Shown here: in pieces, positions 1 through 5,669 of the stretch
How the letters are laid out: the number at the start of each line of letters is the position of its first letter
How positions within the stretch are numbered: position 1 is the stretch's first letter
DNA from: Verrucomicrobiota bacterium
Lineage (GTDB): Bacteria; Verrucomicrobiota; Verrucomicrobiia; Limisphaerales; AV2
Length of the DNA: 7,087 nt
NCBI GenBank assembly: GCA_003219675.1
Contig: QHPW01000400.1
Location: 1 to 7,087 of the forward strand
Direction of reading: 5' to 3'
Position numbers and translations under genes: made by a program
Notes under the pieces: generated by a model
The model's input: only the letters and a program-made list of their open reading frames with translations
Databases searched by the model: none
Told to the model about the DNA's origin: nothing

Positions 1-231
1 CCCTGATTCCGCGTCTTATTGATCCGCTTTCACGTTGTCCCTGGGCGAGCTCTTCGTTGCCTTTGTTTGCTTCTGTTGGAATCCTCCGATCCGCTGCCAC
101 GCAGGAAAGCCGACAGAAGGCAACGAACGGAGCATAGAAAAACCCGGGCTTTGGCGTCCCTGAAGAATCCTGTCGTGCGCATGCTTTGTTACATTCGTTC
201 TGGATGCCGGAGACAGGACTGCCACGCAGCG
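1..231. other. Non-coding stretch with a degenerate 9-bp repeat
   Basis: No credible gene is seen here on either strand. The open frames that cross it translate into low-complexity peptides without any family signal. From 52 to 78 there are three consecutive 9-bp units (CTTCGTTGC, CTTTGTTTG, CTTCTGTTG). From 111 to 128 two units appear in the opposite orientation: read on the minus strand they are GTTCGTTGC and CTTCTGTCG, each matching a left-hand unit at 8 of 9 positions. The rest is unremarkable. It lies downstream of the minus-strand coiled-coil gene, so it should hold that gene's 3' end, but I see no convincing intrinsic terminator. Confidence 0.5.
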
Positions 232-510
232 TCAACTCTTTTGCCGCACCTTTTCCTTCTTCTCCTCCAACTCCGCCTGGAGCGATTTTCTGTCGCTGAC
301 GAGTTGTTTTTCCAATTGTTCAATCGACTCGAAATCGCCTTTGTCCACCACTTTGGCAATTTCGCCTTTCACAAAGATTTCGCGATCCGCCAGCTTCGCT
401 TTGTATTTCGATTCCAGTTCGGCGATTTCCTTCTTTTGTTGCTCGGTGAGTTTGGTGGTGGGCGACGATTTGCTCAGCCGCTCCATCGCAAGTTCATAGG
501 CGGTTTTCAT
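232..510 (-). CDS. Small charged coiled-coil protein, function unknown
   Basis: A 92-aa protein starting at the ATG complementary to 508-510 and ending with TGA at 232-234. It is very rich in Lys and Glu and should be almost entirely alpha-helical. Residues about 20-42 and 58-90 have the heptad-like spacing of a coiled coil (for example LEKQLVSDRKSLQAELEEKK near the C-terminus). There is no signal peptide, membrane segment, cysteine or catalytic motif, so it is probably a soluble cytoplasmic protein. It reads like a small conserved protein of Verrucomicrobiota, which is recollection only. It lies 105 bp downstream of the TPR gene on the same strand and could be co-transcribed, although a repeat structure fills the gap. 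No Shine-Dalgarno sequence is evident before the ATG. The function is not recognised; confidence that it is a real gene comes from its protein-like composition, in contrast with the Arg/Phe/Leu-rich opposite strand. Confidence 0.82.
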   Translation of the reverse strand: MKTAYELAMERLSKSSPTTKLTEQQKKEIAELESKYKAKLADREIFVKGEIAKVVDKGDFESIEQLEKQLVSDRKSLQAELEEKKEKVRQKS

Positions 511-522
511 AATTCAACTGGA

Positions 523-614
523 ACCGGAGTATTGCAGCGCGGGAGTGATGGAGTCATGTCAGCTCCAATATTGCAATACTCCATCAGTCCAAAACTCCAA
601 CACTCCGTCATTCC
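523..614. repeat. Converging arrays of an 8-bp repeat (ATTGGAGT / ACTCCAAT)
   Basis: The gap between the TPR and coiled-coil genes consists largely of two phased octamer arrays facing each other. The left array starts units at 523, 531, 539 and 547 (ACCGGAGT, ATTGCAGC, GCGGGAGT, GATGGAGT). After a 7-bp centre (555-561), the right array starts units at 562, 570, 578, 586, 594, 602 and 610 (GCTCCAAT, ATTGCAAT, ACTCCATC, AGTCCAAA, ACTCCAAC, ACTCCGTC, then a partial ATTCC). The arrays are reverse complements of one consensus. They contain a perfect 11-bp inverted repeat, 526-536 with 572-582, and an inner 5-bp hairpin, 549-553 with 563-567. In the minus-strand transcript this would fold between the two genes and could affect mRNA stability or termination. 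No T-run follows, so I do not call it an intrinsic terminator. Confidence 0.75.
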
Positions 615-615
615 C

Positions 616-1053
616 TTATGTTTTCTTCTTCCACGGCATATCGGGAAATTTCGTCGGCAACTTCACCTCTTTCGGCGGGGGTTGCGCCATCTGCAATTCC
701 GGGTCGGTGGACGGCCCCGCTCCGGGCGGCGCCATGTTCCCTTTCCACGAAGCGATGCGCGCCTGCAGGCCGTGGTGCTCGGCGGTCTTCTTGTCGCCGG
801 CTTTCATGTAAAACAGCGAGAGGTTGGTGTGAACCAGCTGTTCGTTCGGCCGAAGTTTCTCCGCTTTGTGCCCTTCGGTGATGGCGGCGGCATAGTCGCC
901 TTTGCGATAGCAAGCCATGCCCAGGGCGAGTTGGGCATCGAAATGCGTCGGTTCTTCGGCCAGGATCGCTCTGAACTTCGCGACTGCGGAGTCATAGTCA
1001 CCCGTGCTGAAGTCGAACATCGCATCGTCGTATTGTTCCTGGTGCGTCGGCAT
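616..1053 (-). CDS. Tetratricopeptide-repeat protein
   Basis: A 145-aa protein starting at the ATG complementary to 1051-1053 (MPTHQEQYDDAM) and ending with TAA at 616-618. Three tandem TPR-like helix pairs are visible at about residues 4-37, 38-71 and 72-105, with the usual small and aromatic consensus positions (GDYDSAVAKFRAIL, ALGMACYRKGDYAAAI, LSLFYMKAGDKKTAEHH). A Pro/Lys-rich tail (about 106-145, ending MPWKKKT) follows. TPRs are protein-interaction scaffolds; the partner cannot be told from sequence. No signal peptide or membrane segment is seen, so it is probably cytoplasmic. The frame stays open upstream to 1809, but that part is antisense to the HAD gene and lacks protein-like composition, so the start at 1053 is preferred. 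The gene is divergent from the HAD gene across 87 bp. No clear Shine-Dalgarno sequence precedes it. Confidence 0.9.
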   Translation of the reverse strand: MPTHQEQYDDAMFDFSTGDYDSAVAKFRAILAEEPTHFDAQLALGMACYRKGDYAAAITEGHKAEKLRPNEQLVHTNLSLFYMKAGDKKTAEHHGLQARIASWKGNMAPPGAGPSTDPELQMAQPPPKEVKLPTKFPDMPWKKKT

Positions 1054-1060
1054 AAATCTT

Positions 1061-1091
1061 TTGACAACCAACCGTATCGCACGATTGTAGT
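1061..1091 (+). promoter_or_regulatory. Weak candidate sigma70 promoter for the HAD gene
   Basis: A perfect -35 hexamer TTGACA lies at 1061-1066 in the spacer between the divergent TPR and HAD genes. The best -10 candidates are poor: GATTGT at 1083-1088 (spacer 16) or TGTAGT at 1086-1091 (spacer 19). It would place transcription about 45 bp before the HAD start. This is only a candidate, based on one good hexamer. Confidence 0.22.
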
Positions 1092-1140
1092 GGCCGCGCA
1101 AGCGCGGAAGCTGCGCGGCAGTGTCCTGACCGGATTTAGA

Positions 1141-1890
1141 ATGAGCCTGCCGATCAAAATCATCTCGACGGATTTCGACGGGACGTTTTTTGCCGAGTTT
1201 GAGAATCCACCCGTGCCCGGCGAGCTGCAGCGCCTGATTGGCCGATTGCAGGAGGGCGGCGTCCATTGGGTCATCAATACCGGACGCGACCTGTCCAGCC
1301 TGTTGGAAACGCTGGCGCGCGCGCATCTTTGCGTGCGCCCGGACTATCTCGTGGTGGTGGAACGCGAGCAAGCGCACGAGGAATTGTTCGCCCGGGTGCG
1401 TGCCGACATGCCGCGACTGGTGAGCTGGGTGAACCAGCGTTTCGACGCGGCGGTGTATGAAGACGCGTATTCTCCTTTTTGCCTCATCGCGGAGAACCAC
1501 GCCGACGCCGACCTGATTCACAATTATCTGAACGAGTATTGCGCCGGGGTGCCGAACCTGACCGTGGTGCGCAACGATGTTTACGCGCGCTTCAGCCACC
1601 GGGCCTACAGCAAAGGCACGGCGCTGTCTGAAATCGCGCGTCGATTGGGCGTCAGCCGCGACCACGTTCTCGCCGCCGGCGACCATTTGAACGACTTGCC
1701 AATGCTCTCGCGCGAGCACGCGCGCTGGCTGGTGGCGCCGTCCAATGCGGTGGAATTGGTCAAGGCAGAGGTGCGGCGGCAGGAAGGCTTCGTAAGCGAC
1801 CAGCCCCACGGCTATGGCGTGGCGCGCGGGTTGGAATTTTTTCTCGAACCCACAGCAAGGTTCGCAACAAACCTTAACTCAGAAACCTGA
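1141..1890 (+). CDS. HAD-superfamily phosphatase, Cof/sucrose-phosphatase-like (class IIB)
   Basis: A 249-aa predicted cytoplasmic phosphohydrolase. All four HAD motifs are present: motif I TDFDGT (nucleophile Asp11, acid/base Asp13), motif II INTGR (Thr47), motif III Lys158 in SKGTAL, and motif IV GDHLNDLPML (Asp181, Asp185), which binds Mg2+. The segment between motifs II and III (about 75-150) is a C2-type cap, and the order and spacing fit the Cof-like/IIB group, which dephosphorylates sugar phosphates and related metabolites. The exact substrate is unknown. The frame is open far upstream, to position 19, but that extension runs antisense to the TPR and coiled-coil genes. The ATG at 1141 places motif I at the normal distance from the N-terminus. 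The last ten or so residues (RFATNLNSET) are probably a disordered tail. No strong Shine-Dalgarno sequence and no clear terminator are seen. Confidence 0.9.
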   Translation: MSLPIKIISTDFDGTFFAEFENPPVPGELQRLIGRLQEGGVHWVINTGRDLSSLLETLARAHLCVRPDYLVVVEREQAHEELFARVRADMPRLVSWVNQRFDAAVYEDAYSPFCLIAENHADADLIHNYLNEYCAGVPNLTVVRNDVYARFSHRAYSKGTALSEIARRLGVSRDHVLAAGDHLNDLPMLSREHARWLVAPSNAVELVKAEVRRQEGFVSDQPHGYGVARGLEFFLEPTARFATNLNSET

Positions 1891-1992
1891 CGGATTAATC
1901 GCTCTAATCATCGCCGTTGAGGGGAATTGTGTTCAAGTCCAAATTTAACCCAACCAATTCTTCTTCAATCAGATACGGCTTCAGATAAACGT

Positions 1993-2020
1993 TTGACAGC
2001 AAGGCGCGCAATGTTAGTGT
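1993..2020 (+). promoter_or_regulatory. Candidate sigma70 promoter for korAB
   Basis: TTGACA at 1993-1998 is followed after 16 bp by TAGTGT at 2015-2020, a hexamer keeping the important first, second and last bases of TATAAT. Transcription would begin about 80 bp upstream of the korA ATG, leaving a leader of that length. It is the best promoter-like pair in the 219-bp gap 1891-2109, which otherwise shows no gene and no strong terminator hairpin. The assignment is inferred from consensus match alone. Confidence 0.4.
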
Positions 2021-2026
2021 GACACT
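2016..2026. promoter_or_regulatory. Short palindrome overlapping the korAB -10 candidate
   Basis: AGTGTGACACT is a perfect inverted repeat of 5-bp arms around one central G, overlapping the -10 hexamer proposed for korAB. A site here would be well placed for a repressor, but arms this short arise by chance and no second copy is seen nearby. Confidence 0.2.
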
Positions 2027-2109
2027 GCAATTGGCTTTGTGCCCTCCCGAACCTCAAGCGCGGGTGCGAAGCTGCCGCTAAACATCAGAGCAGTTAATAG
2101 AAATCTCTC

Positions 2110-3942
2110 ATGAGCGAACCGACCATGGCCGCCACGGCGTCCGGCGGCAGACCCAAAGTCTCGAAGATATCCGAAGCCGTCATTCGGATCGCCGGCAATT
2201 CTCAGGACGGGATTCAGGCCATCGGCGGTTTTCTGGCGCGGCTCGCCGGGCGCAGCGAGCAGGAAGTCATGACCTTCATGACCATTCCTTCCACGATCTC
2301 CGGCGGCCCGTCGATTTTCCAGGTGCGCGTCGGTTCCGGAGAAGTGTTGAGCGCCGGGGACGAAGCGGACATGCTGATCGCGTTTTATCAGCATTCCTAC
2401 GAGGACCACATCAACTCTCTCAAAAAGAGCGGCATCGTGCTCTATGACTCCGACCACGTGGAGCCGAAGGCGGAATGGCAGCAGGAATACCGGCACGTGG
2501 GCGTCGCCATTTCAAGCCTGACCGTCGAGGCCATTGGGGGCACGGCCAAGGACAAAGGCAAAAACGTGTTTGTTCTCGGGTTGATCGCGAAAATGTTCGA
2601 TCTGAACGTTCCGAAACTCGAACAGCTCATCAAAGAGCGTTTTGGCGGCAAGGACGAGAGCGTGCTGAAGAACGCGTTGATGGCGTTTCACGCCGGCTAC
2701 GCCTACTCCATCAGGAATCTCATCGAGTTGTTCCAGTTCACCGAAGGCCAGAAGCGCGGCGGACACCAGGTCGTCATGACCGGCAACGAGGCGCTGGCTT
2801 ATGGAATCATCGCCGCCGGCGTGCGGTTCGGCGCCGGTTACCCGATCACGCCGTGGTCGGACATCATGGAGTTGCTCCGGCGCGAACTGCCGAAATACGG
2901 CGGGCTTTTCGTTCAGTGCGAAGACGAAATCGCGTCCGTTTCAATGGCGTTGGGCGCGAGCTACGCCGGTCGAGTCGCTGTGACCGGTTCGAGCGGCCCC
3001 GGTATTTCGCTGAAGACCGAGGCCATCGGCTACGCGGTCATGGCCGAGTTGCCGCTCCTGGTCATCGACGTTCAACGCGGCGGTCCCTCCACCGGCATGC
3101 CGACCAACGTCGAACAGTCGGATTTGAACATCGCCTGCTTCGGCGGCCACGGCGATTCCCCGCGTGTCGTCGTCGCGCCGGCGAATGTCGAAGATTGCTT
3201 TTACACCGCGATTGAGGCGGTCAACATCGCCCGCAAATACAGCGTGCCGGTCATCATTCTGACCGACCAGGGAATCGGGACGCGCATCGAAGCTTTTGAA
3301 GAACCCAACCTCGAAAAAGCGTGCCAGGACATTTCGCCCGACCTGACGCCGGTCGCCGACTTCAAGCCTTACGATTTGTCGGCCTCGAATGGCGTGACGC
3401 GGCACCTCGCTCCGGGCACGCGGATCGCCAGCGGCAAATATCCGGTGGTTACCGGCCTGGAACACGACGAGCTGGGGCATCCGACCGGTTCGCCGAAGCT
3501 GCACATGCAGATGACGGCCAAACGGAGCAACAAACTGCGCAGACTCGCCTCCGATCTGCCCGTGCCCAAGGTTTACGGCCCCCCCGAAGGCAACGTGCTG
3601 CTGGTGGGCTGGGGTTCAAACCAGGGCCCGATTCGCGAGGCGGTGGATCGCGCTCGTGCCGCCGGCGACAGCGTTTCGGCACTGCACATTCGTTACATCA
3701 ACCCGCTGCCCCCGGGGTTGGAAAACATCTTCTCCGGCTTCAACCATATCTTCGTTGTCGAACTGAACGACGAAGGCATTTACGGCTACGGCCAGCTCGC
3801 CGGTCTGTTGCGCGCTCGCTTTTGCGATCCGAAGATCCAAGGCATCAACAAGACCGACGGCCTGACGTTCAAGGTGAAGGAAATTCTGGGGCAAATGAAA
3901 GAGAACCTGGCCGCGGCCAGGGCGCGAGCCGTCGCGGCTTGA
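2110..3942 (+). CDS. korA: 2-oxoacid:ferredoxin oxidoreductase, fused gamma-alpha subunit
   Basis: A 610-aa subunit of a 2-oxoacid (probably 2-oxoglutarate) oxidoreductase, which makes acyl-CoA, CO2 and reduced ferredoxin, or runs in reverse. Residues about 20-205 form the gamma domain (starting VIRIAGNSQDGIQAIGGF). From about 220 the alpha subunit begins, with the conserved YPITP loop at 244-248 (here YPITPWSD), the acidic pair Glu271/Glu273, TGSSGPG at 292-298 and QRGGPSTGMPT at 322-332. The C-terminal transketolase-like domain spans about 490-600. The length is normal for the fused gamma-alpha type. TPP and the Fe-S cluster belong to the partner encoded 41 bp downstream, so the two are an operon. 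The ATG at 2110 leaves about 20 residues before the gamma domain; a second in-frame ATG at 2125 is possible. No Shine-Dalgarno sequence is evident. Substrate choice between 2-oxoglutarate and other 2-oxoacids is not fixed by sequence alone. Confidence 0.92.
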   Translation: MSEPTMAATASGGRPKVSKISEAVIRIAGNSQDGIQAIGGFLARLAGRSEQEVMTFMTIPSTISGGPSIFQVRVGSGEVLSAGDEADMLIAFYQHSYEDHINSLKKSGIVLYDSDHVEPKAEWQQEYRHVGVAISSLTVEAIGGTAKDKGKNVFVLGLIAKMFDLNVPKLEQLIKERFGGKDESVLKNALMAFHAGYAYSIRNLIELFQFTEGQKRGGHQVVMTGNEALAYGIIAAGVRFGAGYPITPWSDIMELLRRELPKYGGLFVQCEDEIASVSMALGASYAGRVAVTGSSGPGISLKTEAIGYAVMAELPLLVIDVQRGGPSTGMPTNVEQSDLNIACFGGHGDSPRVVVAPANVEDCFYTAIEAVNIARKYSVPVIILTDQGIGTRIEAFEEPNLEKACQDISPDLTPVADFKPYDLSASNGVTRHLAPGTRIASGKYPVVTGLEHDELGHPTGSPKLHMQMTAKRSNKLRRLASDLPVPKVYGPPEGNVLLVGWGSNQGPIREAVDRARAAGDSVSALHIRYINPLPPGLENIFSGFNHIFVVELNDEGIYGYGQLAGLLRARFCDPKIQGINKTDGLTFKVKEILGQMKENLAAARARAVAA

Positions 3943-3950
3943 TGCTTCAA

Positions 3951-3982
3951 ACGATTTGACGATTTAACGCTTCAACGAGATT
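3951..3982 (+). repeat. Tandem 8-bp repeat between korA and korB
   Basis: The korA-korB gap is almost filled by phased octamers: ACGATTTG (3951-3958), ACGATTTA (3959-3966), ACGCTTCA (3967-3974) and ACGAGATT (3975-3982). The korB ATG follows one base later. An ATGCTTCA at 3942-3949 resembles the third unit but is one base out of phase. The same ACGATTTA unit occurs upstream of fabI, and its 7-bp relative ACGATTT forms the array after korB. There is no conventional Shine-Dalgarno sequence, so this array occupies the translation-initiation region of korB. Confidence 0.65.
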
Positions 3983-3983
3983 T

Positions 3984-4931
3984 ATGAGTTCCATTGCCAT
4001 CAAAGACGTTCCCGCTCGCGGCGGCAACCTCACCTCGGTCCCGCCCTTGACTGATTCCGAGCGCAAACCGGTCACGAAAAAAGAAATTGCCGCCGATCAT
4101 CCTACCTGGTGCCCCGGGTGCGGCGATTTCTCCGTGCTCGCGCTTTACTTCAAATTGATTGAGAAGCGAAAGCTCTGGCACGAGAAGATCACGACCATCG
4201 CCGGCATCGGTTGTTCCAGCCGCTTTCCTTATTTCGTTCAGGCCCACGGCGTGCATTACATTCATGGCCGCGCGCTGCCGTTCGCCAGCGGCGTTTCCCT
4301 GAGCCGGCCTGATTTGCACGTGTTCGTTTTTGGCGGAGACGGCGACGCGTTTTCCATCGGCGGCAACCATTTCAATCATACCGCGCGCAAGAACATCAAA
4401 ATGACCTACGTGGTCATGGACAACTGGGTTTACGGCCTGACCAAGAAACAGACCTCGCCCACCTCGCCGCCCGGCTTCAAGAGCAAGACCGACACCTGGG
4501 GCGCGGTGGACCAGCCGATCAACCCGATGAAACAGGCGATCGCCGCCGGCGCCACGTTCGTAGCCCGCACCACGCACACCAACCCCAACCACGTTCTGCA
4601 AATGATGGAAGCGGCCATGGACCACGACGGCTTCAGCTTCATCGAATGCCTCAGCGAATGCGTGGAGTTCTATCCCGGCGCTTTCGACGCCTCGAATCCG
4701 CGGAAGGGCGGCGCCTTCAATCTTGTGCCGGAGAATCACGATGCGACCGACGAAATGGCCGCCTACAAACTGGCCGATGAGCCGTTTCCGGGCAAATTCG
4801 GCGTTTTCTACAACATCAACCGGCCGACCAAGAACAGGCTCGAAGCCGACATCAACGCGAAGGCGCAGGAAAAAGTCAAAGGACTGCAGCCCTGGCAAAT
4901 CCTGCAGCAGAACTTTGATCGGATGAAGTAG
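3984..4931 (+). CDS. korB: 2-oxoacid:ferredoxin oxidoreductase, beta subunit
   Basis: A 315-aa catalytic partner of KorA that binds thiamine diphosphate and one [4Fe-4S] cluster. WCPGCG supplies Cys43 and Cys46, GIGCSS supplies Cys77, and Cys226 in SECVEF is the likely fourth ligand. The spacing agrees with my memory of the Sulfolobus 2-oxoacid:ferredoxin oxidoreductase (12, 15, 46, 197). The TPP/Mg motif is GDGDAFSIGGNH (118-129), closing with DNWVYGLT (146-153) about 26 residues later. The family uses ferredoxin as acceptor, and no delta or ferredoxin subunit is encoded alongside, as expected for the two-subunit type. The first 35 or so residues before the cluster motif are a longer leader than in archaeal homologues, but the ATG at 3984 is the natural start. 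Downstream lies an inverted heptamer array that could end or protect the transcript. Confidence 0.95.
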   Translation: MSSIAIKDVPARGGNLTSVPPLTDSERKPVTKKEIAADHPTWCPGCGDFSVLALYFKLIEKRKLWHEKITTIAGIGCSSRFPYFVQAHGVHYIHGRALPFASGVSLSRPDLHVFVFGGDGDAFSIGGNHFNHTARKNIKMTYVVMDNWVYGLTKKQTSPTSPPGFKSKTDTWGAVDQPINPMKQAIAAGATFVARTTHTNPNHVLQMMEAAMDHDGFSFIECLSECVEFYPGAFDASNPRKGGAFNLVPENHDATDEMAAYKLADEPFPGKFGVFYNINRPTKNRLEADINAKAQEKVKGLQPWQILQQNFDRMK

Positions 4932-4938
4932 GCTTTCA

Positions 4939-5027
4939 TTACGATTTACGATTTACGAGTCCTGCGGATTTGACCCCCGCCTCGCAATTTTTTTCTGGCG
5001 CGTAAATCGTAAATCGAAAATCGTAAG
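4939..5027. repeat. Converging 7-bp arrays (ACGATTT / AAATCGT) forming a long hairpin
   Basis: Two ACGATTT units (4941-4947, 4948-4954) plus a partial ACGA face AAATCGT (5004-5010), AAATCGA (5011-5017) and AAATCGT (5018-5024). Positions 4939-4957 can pair with 5001-5019 at 18 of 19 positions around a 43-nt loop. The loop contains a T7 run at 4988-4994 and a short GCGG/CCGC stem at 4964-4967 and 4977-4980, too weak and too distant from the T-run for a confident intrinsic terminator. It fills most of the 103 bp between korB and the FmdB-like gene. The right arm ends only 7 bp before the next ATG, so the fold could expose or hide that start. Confidence 0.8.
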
Positions 5028-5034
5028 TCCCGGT

Positions 5035-5535
5035 ATGCCGATCTACGAATTTGCCTGTCCGAAATGCCGGAGGATTTTCAACTTCCTGTCCAAGCGGCTG
5101 AACCCTGACCGGCTGCCGACCTGCCCCAAATGCGGCAACAAAAAAATGCTCAAACAGATGAGCCGCTTTGCCATGACGAAAGGACTGAAGGAGCCCGCCG
5201 CCAAGAGCGACGCTGCCGGCGATGAAGGTCCGATGCCCGACATGGACGATCCCCGCCTGATGCGCGCCATGAGCGAGCTGGAACGGGACATGGAGCACAT
5301 GGACGAGAACAATCCGAAGCACATGGCCCACATGATGAAAAAAATGAAGGACCTTATGCCGCCCGGAATGGTGCCGAAGGAACTCGACGTGGCGATCAAA
5401 CGCCTCGAAGCGGGCGAAGACCCGGAGAAAATCGAGGAAGACATGGGCGACCTGCTCGGCGATTTCATGGGCGGCGAAGAAGGCGGACCGGGCGGTGGCG
5501 GGTACACGCACGACAGCGGGCTGTATGATTATTGA
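5035..5535 (+). CDS. FmdB-family zinc-ribbon protein with a Met-rich, acidic C-terminal extension
   Basis: A 166-aa protein starting with the FmdB/CxxC-CxxC zinc-ribbon signature MPIYEFACPKC. Cys8, Cys11, Cys30 and Cys33 (in CPKC and CPKCG) should bind one zinc ion. The family was named after a putative regulatory protein beside formamidase, but its biochemical role is poorly defined and regulation should not be assumed. FmdB proteins are often 70-110 aa; here about 100 residues follow the ribbon. Residues 67-112 contain 12 methionines and three histidines (His88, His96, His99), probably helical. Then comes VAIKRLEAGEDPEKIEEDMG (119-138), a segment I recall from longer family members, and a Gly-rich tail (146-157). 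No membrane segment is seen. The ATG at 5035 is fixed by the N-terminal signature. No Shine-Dalgarno sequence is present; the inverted heptamer array lies immediately upstream. Confidence 0.88.
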   Translation: MPIYEFACPKCRRIFNFLSKRLNPDRLPTCPKCGNKKMLKQMSRFAMTKGLKEPAAKSDAAGDEGPMPDMDDPRLMRAMSELERDMEHMDENNPKHMAHMMKKMKDLMPPGMVPKELDVAIKRLEAGEDPEKIEEDMGDLLGDFMGGEEGGPGGGGYTHDSGLYDY

Positions 5536-5573
5536 ATACGGATTGGTGCCACCCGCCATCCCCTATTTTGGGG

Positions 5574-5665
5574 AGTGCCTTAATTTGGTTGTATCGGCGG
5601 TCTGTGACCGCCGAAAACGGCGCTCATAGAGCGCCGCTACAGTTTAGATTTGAAATTAAGGCACT
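5574..5665. repeat. 92-bp composite palindromic element with 13-bp terminal inverted repeats
   Basis: Perfect 13-bp terminal inverted repeats (AGTGCCTTAATTT at 5574-5586, its reverse complement at 5653-5665) enclose two perfect GC-rich hairpins. The first has CGGCGGTC (5595-5602), loop TGT and GACCGCCG (5606-5613). The second has CGGCGCTC (5618-5625), loop ATA and GAGCGCCG (5629-5636). An AAAA linker lies between them, and GTA (5591-5593) faces TAC (5638-5640) outside. I recall similar 'GTAGCGGCGGTC...GCCGCTAC' sequences scattered in verrucomicrobial genomes, which would make this a REP- or MITE-like non-autonomous element. No transposase and no clear target-site duplication is seen. It fills most of the 134-bp gap between the zinc-ribbon gene and the MFS start. 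Confidence 0.85.
5658..5661 (+). promoter_or_regulatory. Possible Shine-Dalgarno AAGG inside the right terminal repeat
   Basis: AAGG lies eight bases before the GTG at 5670 and is the only well-spaced Shine-Dalgarno-like tetramer found before any gene start in the window. It belongs to the right 13-bp inverted repeat, so in a read-through transcript it can pair with CCTT at 5578-5581 and be hidden. It supports the GTG at 5670 as the start of the transporter, but a four-base match is weak evidence. Confidence 0.35.
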
Positions 5666-5669
5666 ACCG

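Noticed and set aside
168..218. TCCTGTC / GACAGGA inverted repeat downstream of the coiled-coil gene
   Set aside because: The arms are 7 bp with a 37-bp spacer and no T-run; this is near chance level.
16..225. Possible 69-aa minus-strand protein
   Set aside because: It is largely translated from the degenerate 9-bp repeat and has no domain-like composition.
19..1140. Long upstream extension of the HAD reading frame (about 374 codons)
   Set aside because: It runs antisense to the TPR and coiled-coil genes, is rich in Phe/Leu/Arg/Gln without domain structure, and also translates the octamer repeat. The HAD motif I lies only 10 residues after the ATG at 1141.
1054..1809. N-terminal extension of the TPR frame on the minus strand
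   Set aside because: It is the mirror of the HAD coding sequence and shows no recognisable family; the TPR protein starts naturally at 1053.
1956..1990. Imperfect direct repeat CTTCAATCAGATA / CTTCAGATAAACG before korA
   Set aside because: It requires a 3-bp gap, occurs once and has no evident partner or symmetry.
4961..4995. Intrinsic terminator in the loop of the heptamer hairpin
   Set aside because: The GCGG/CCGC stem is only 4 bp and the T7 run begins seven bases after it.
4939..5559. 206-aa minus-strand frame opposite the zinc-ribbon gene
   Set aside because: Its C-terminal part is translated heptamer repeat (YDFRFTIY) and the rest is antisense to the clear FmdB-type gene.
5532..5669. 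MFS start at the TTG at 5532, overlapping the zinc-ribbon stop
   Set aside because: The extra 46 residues are encoded by the palindromic element and precede the first membrane helix without any conserved feature.
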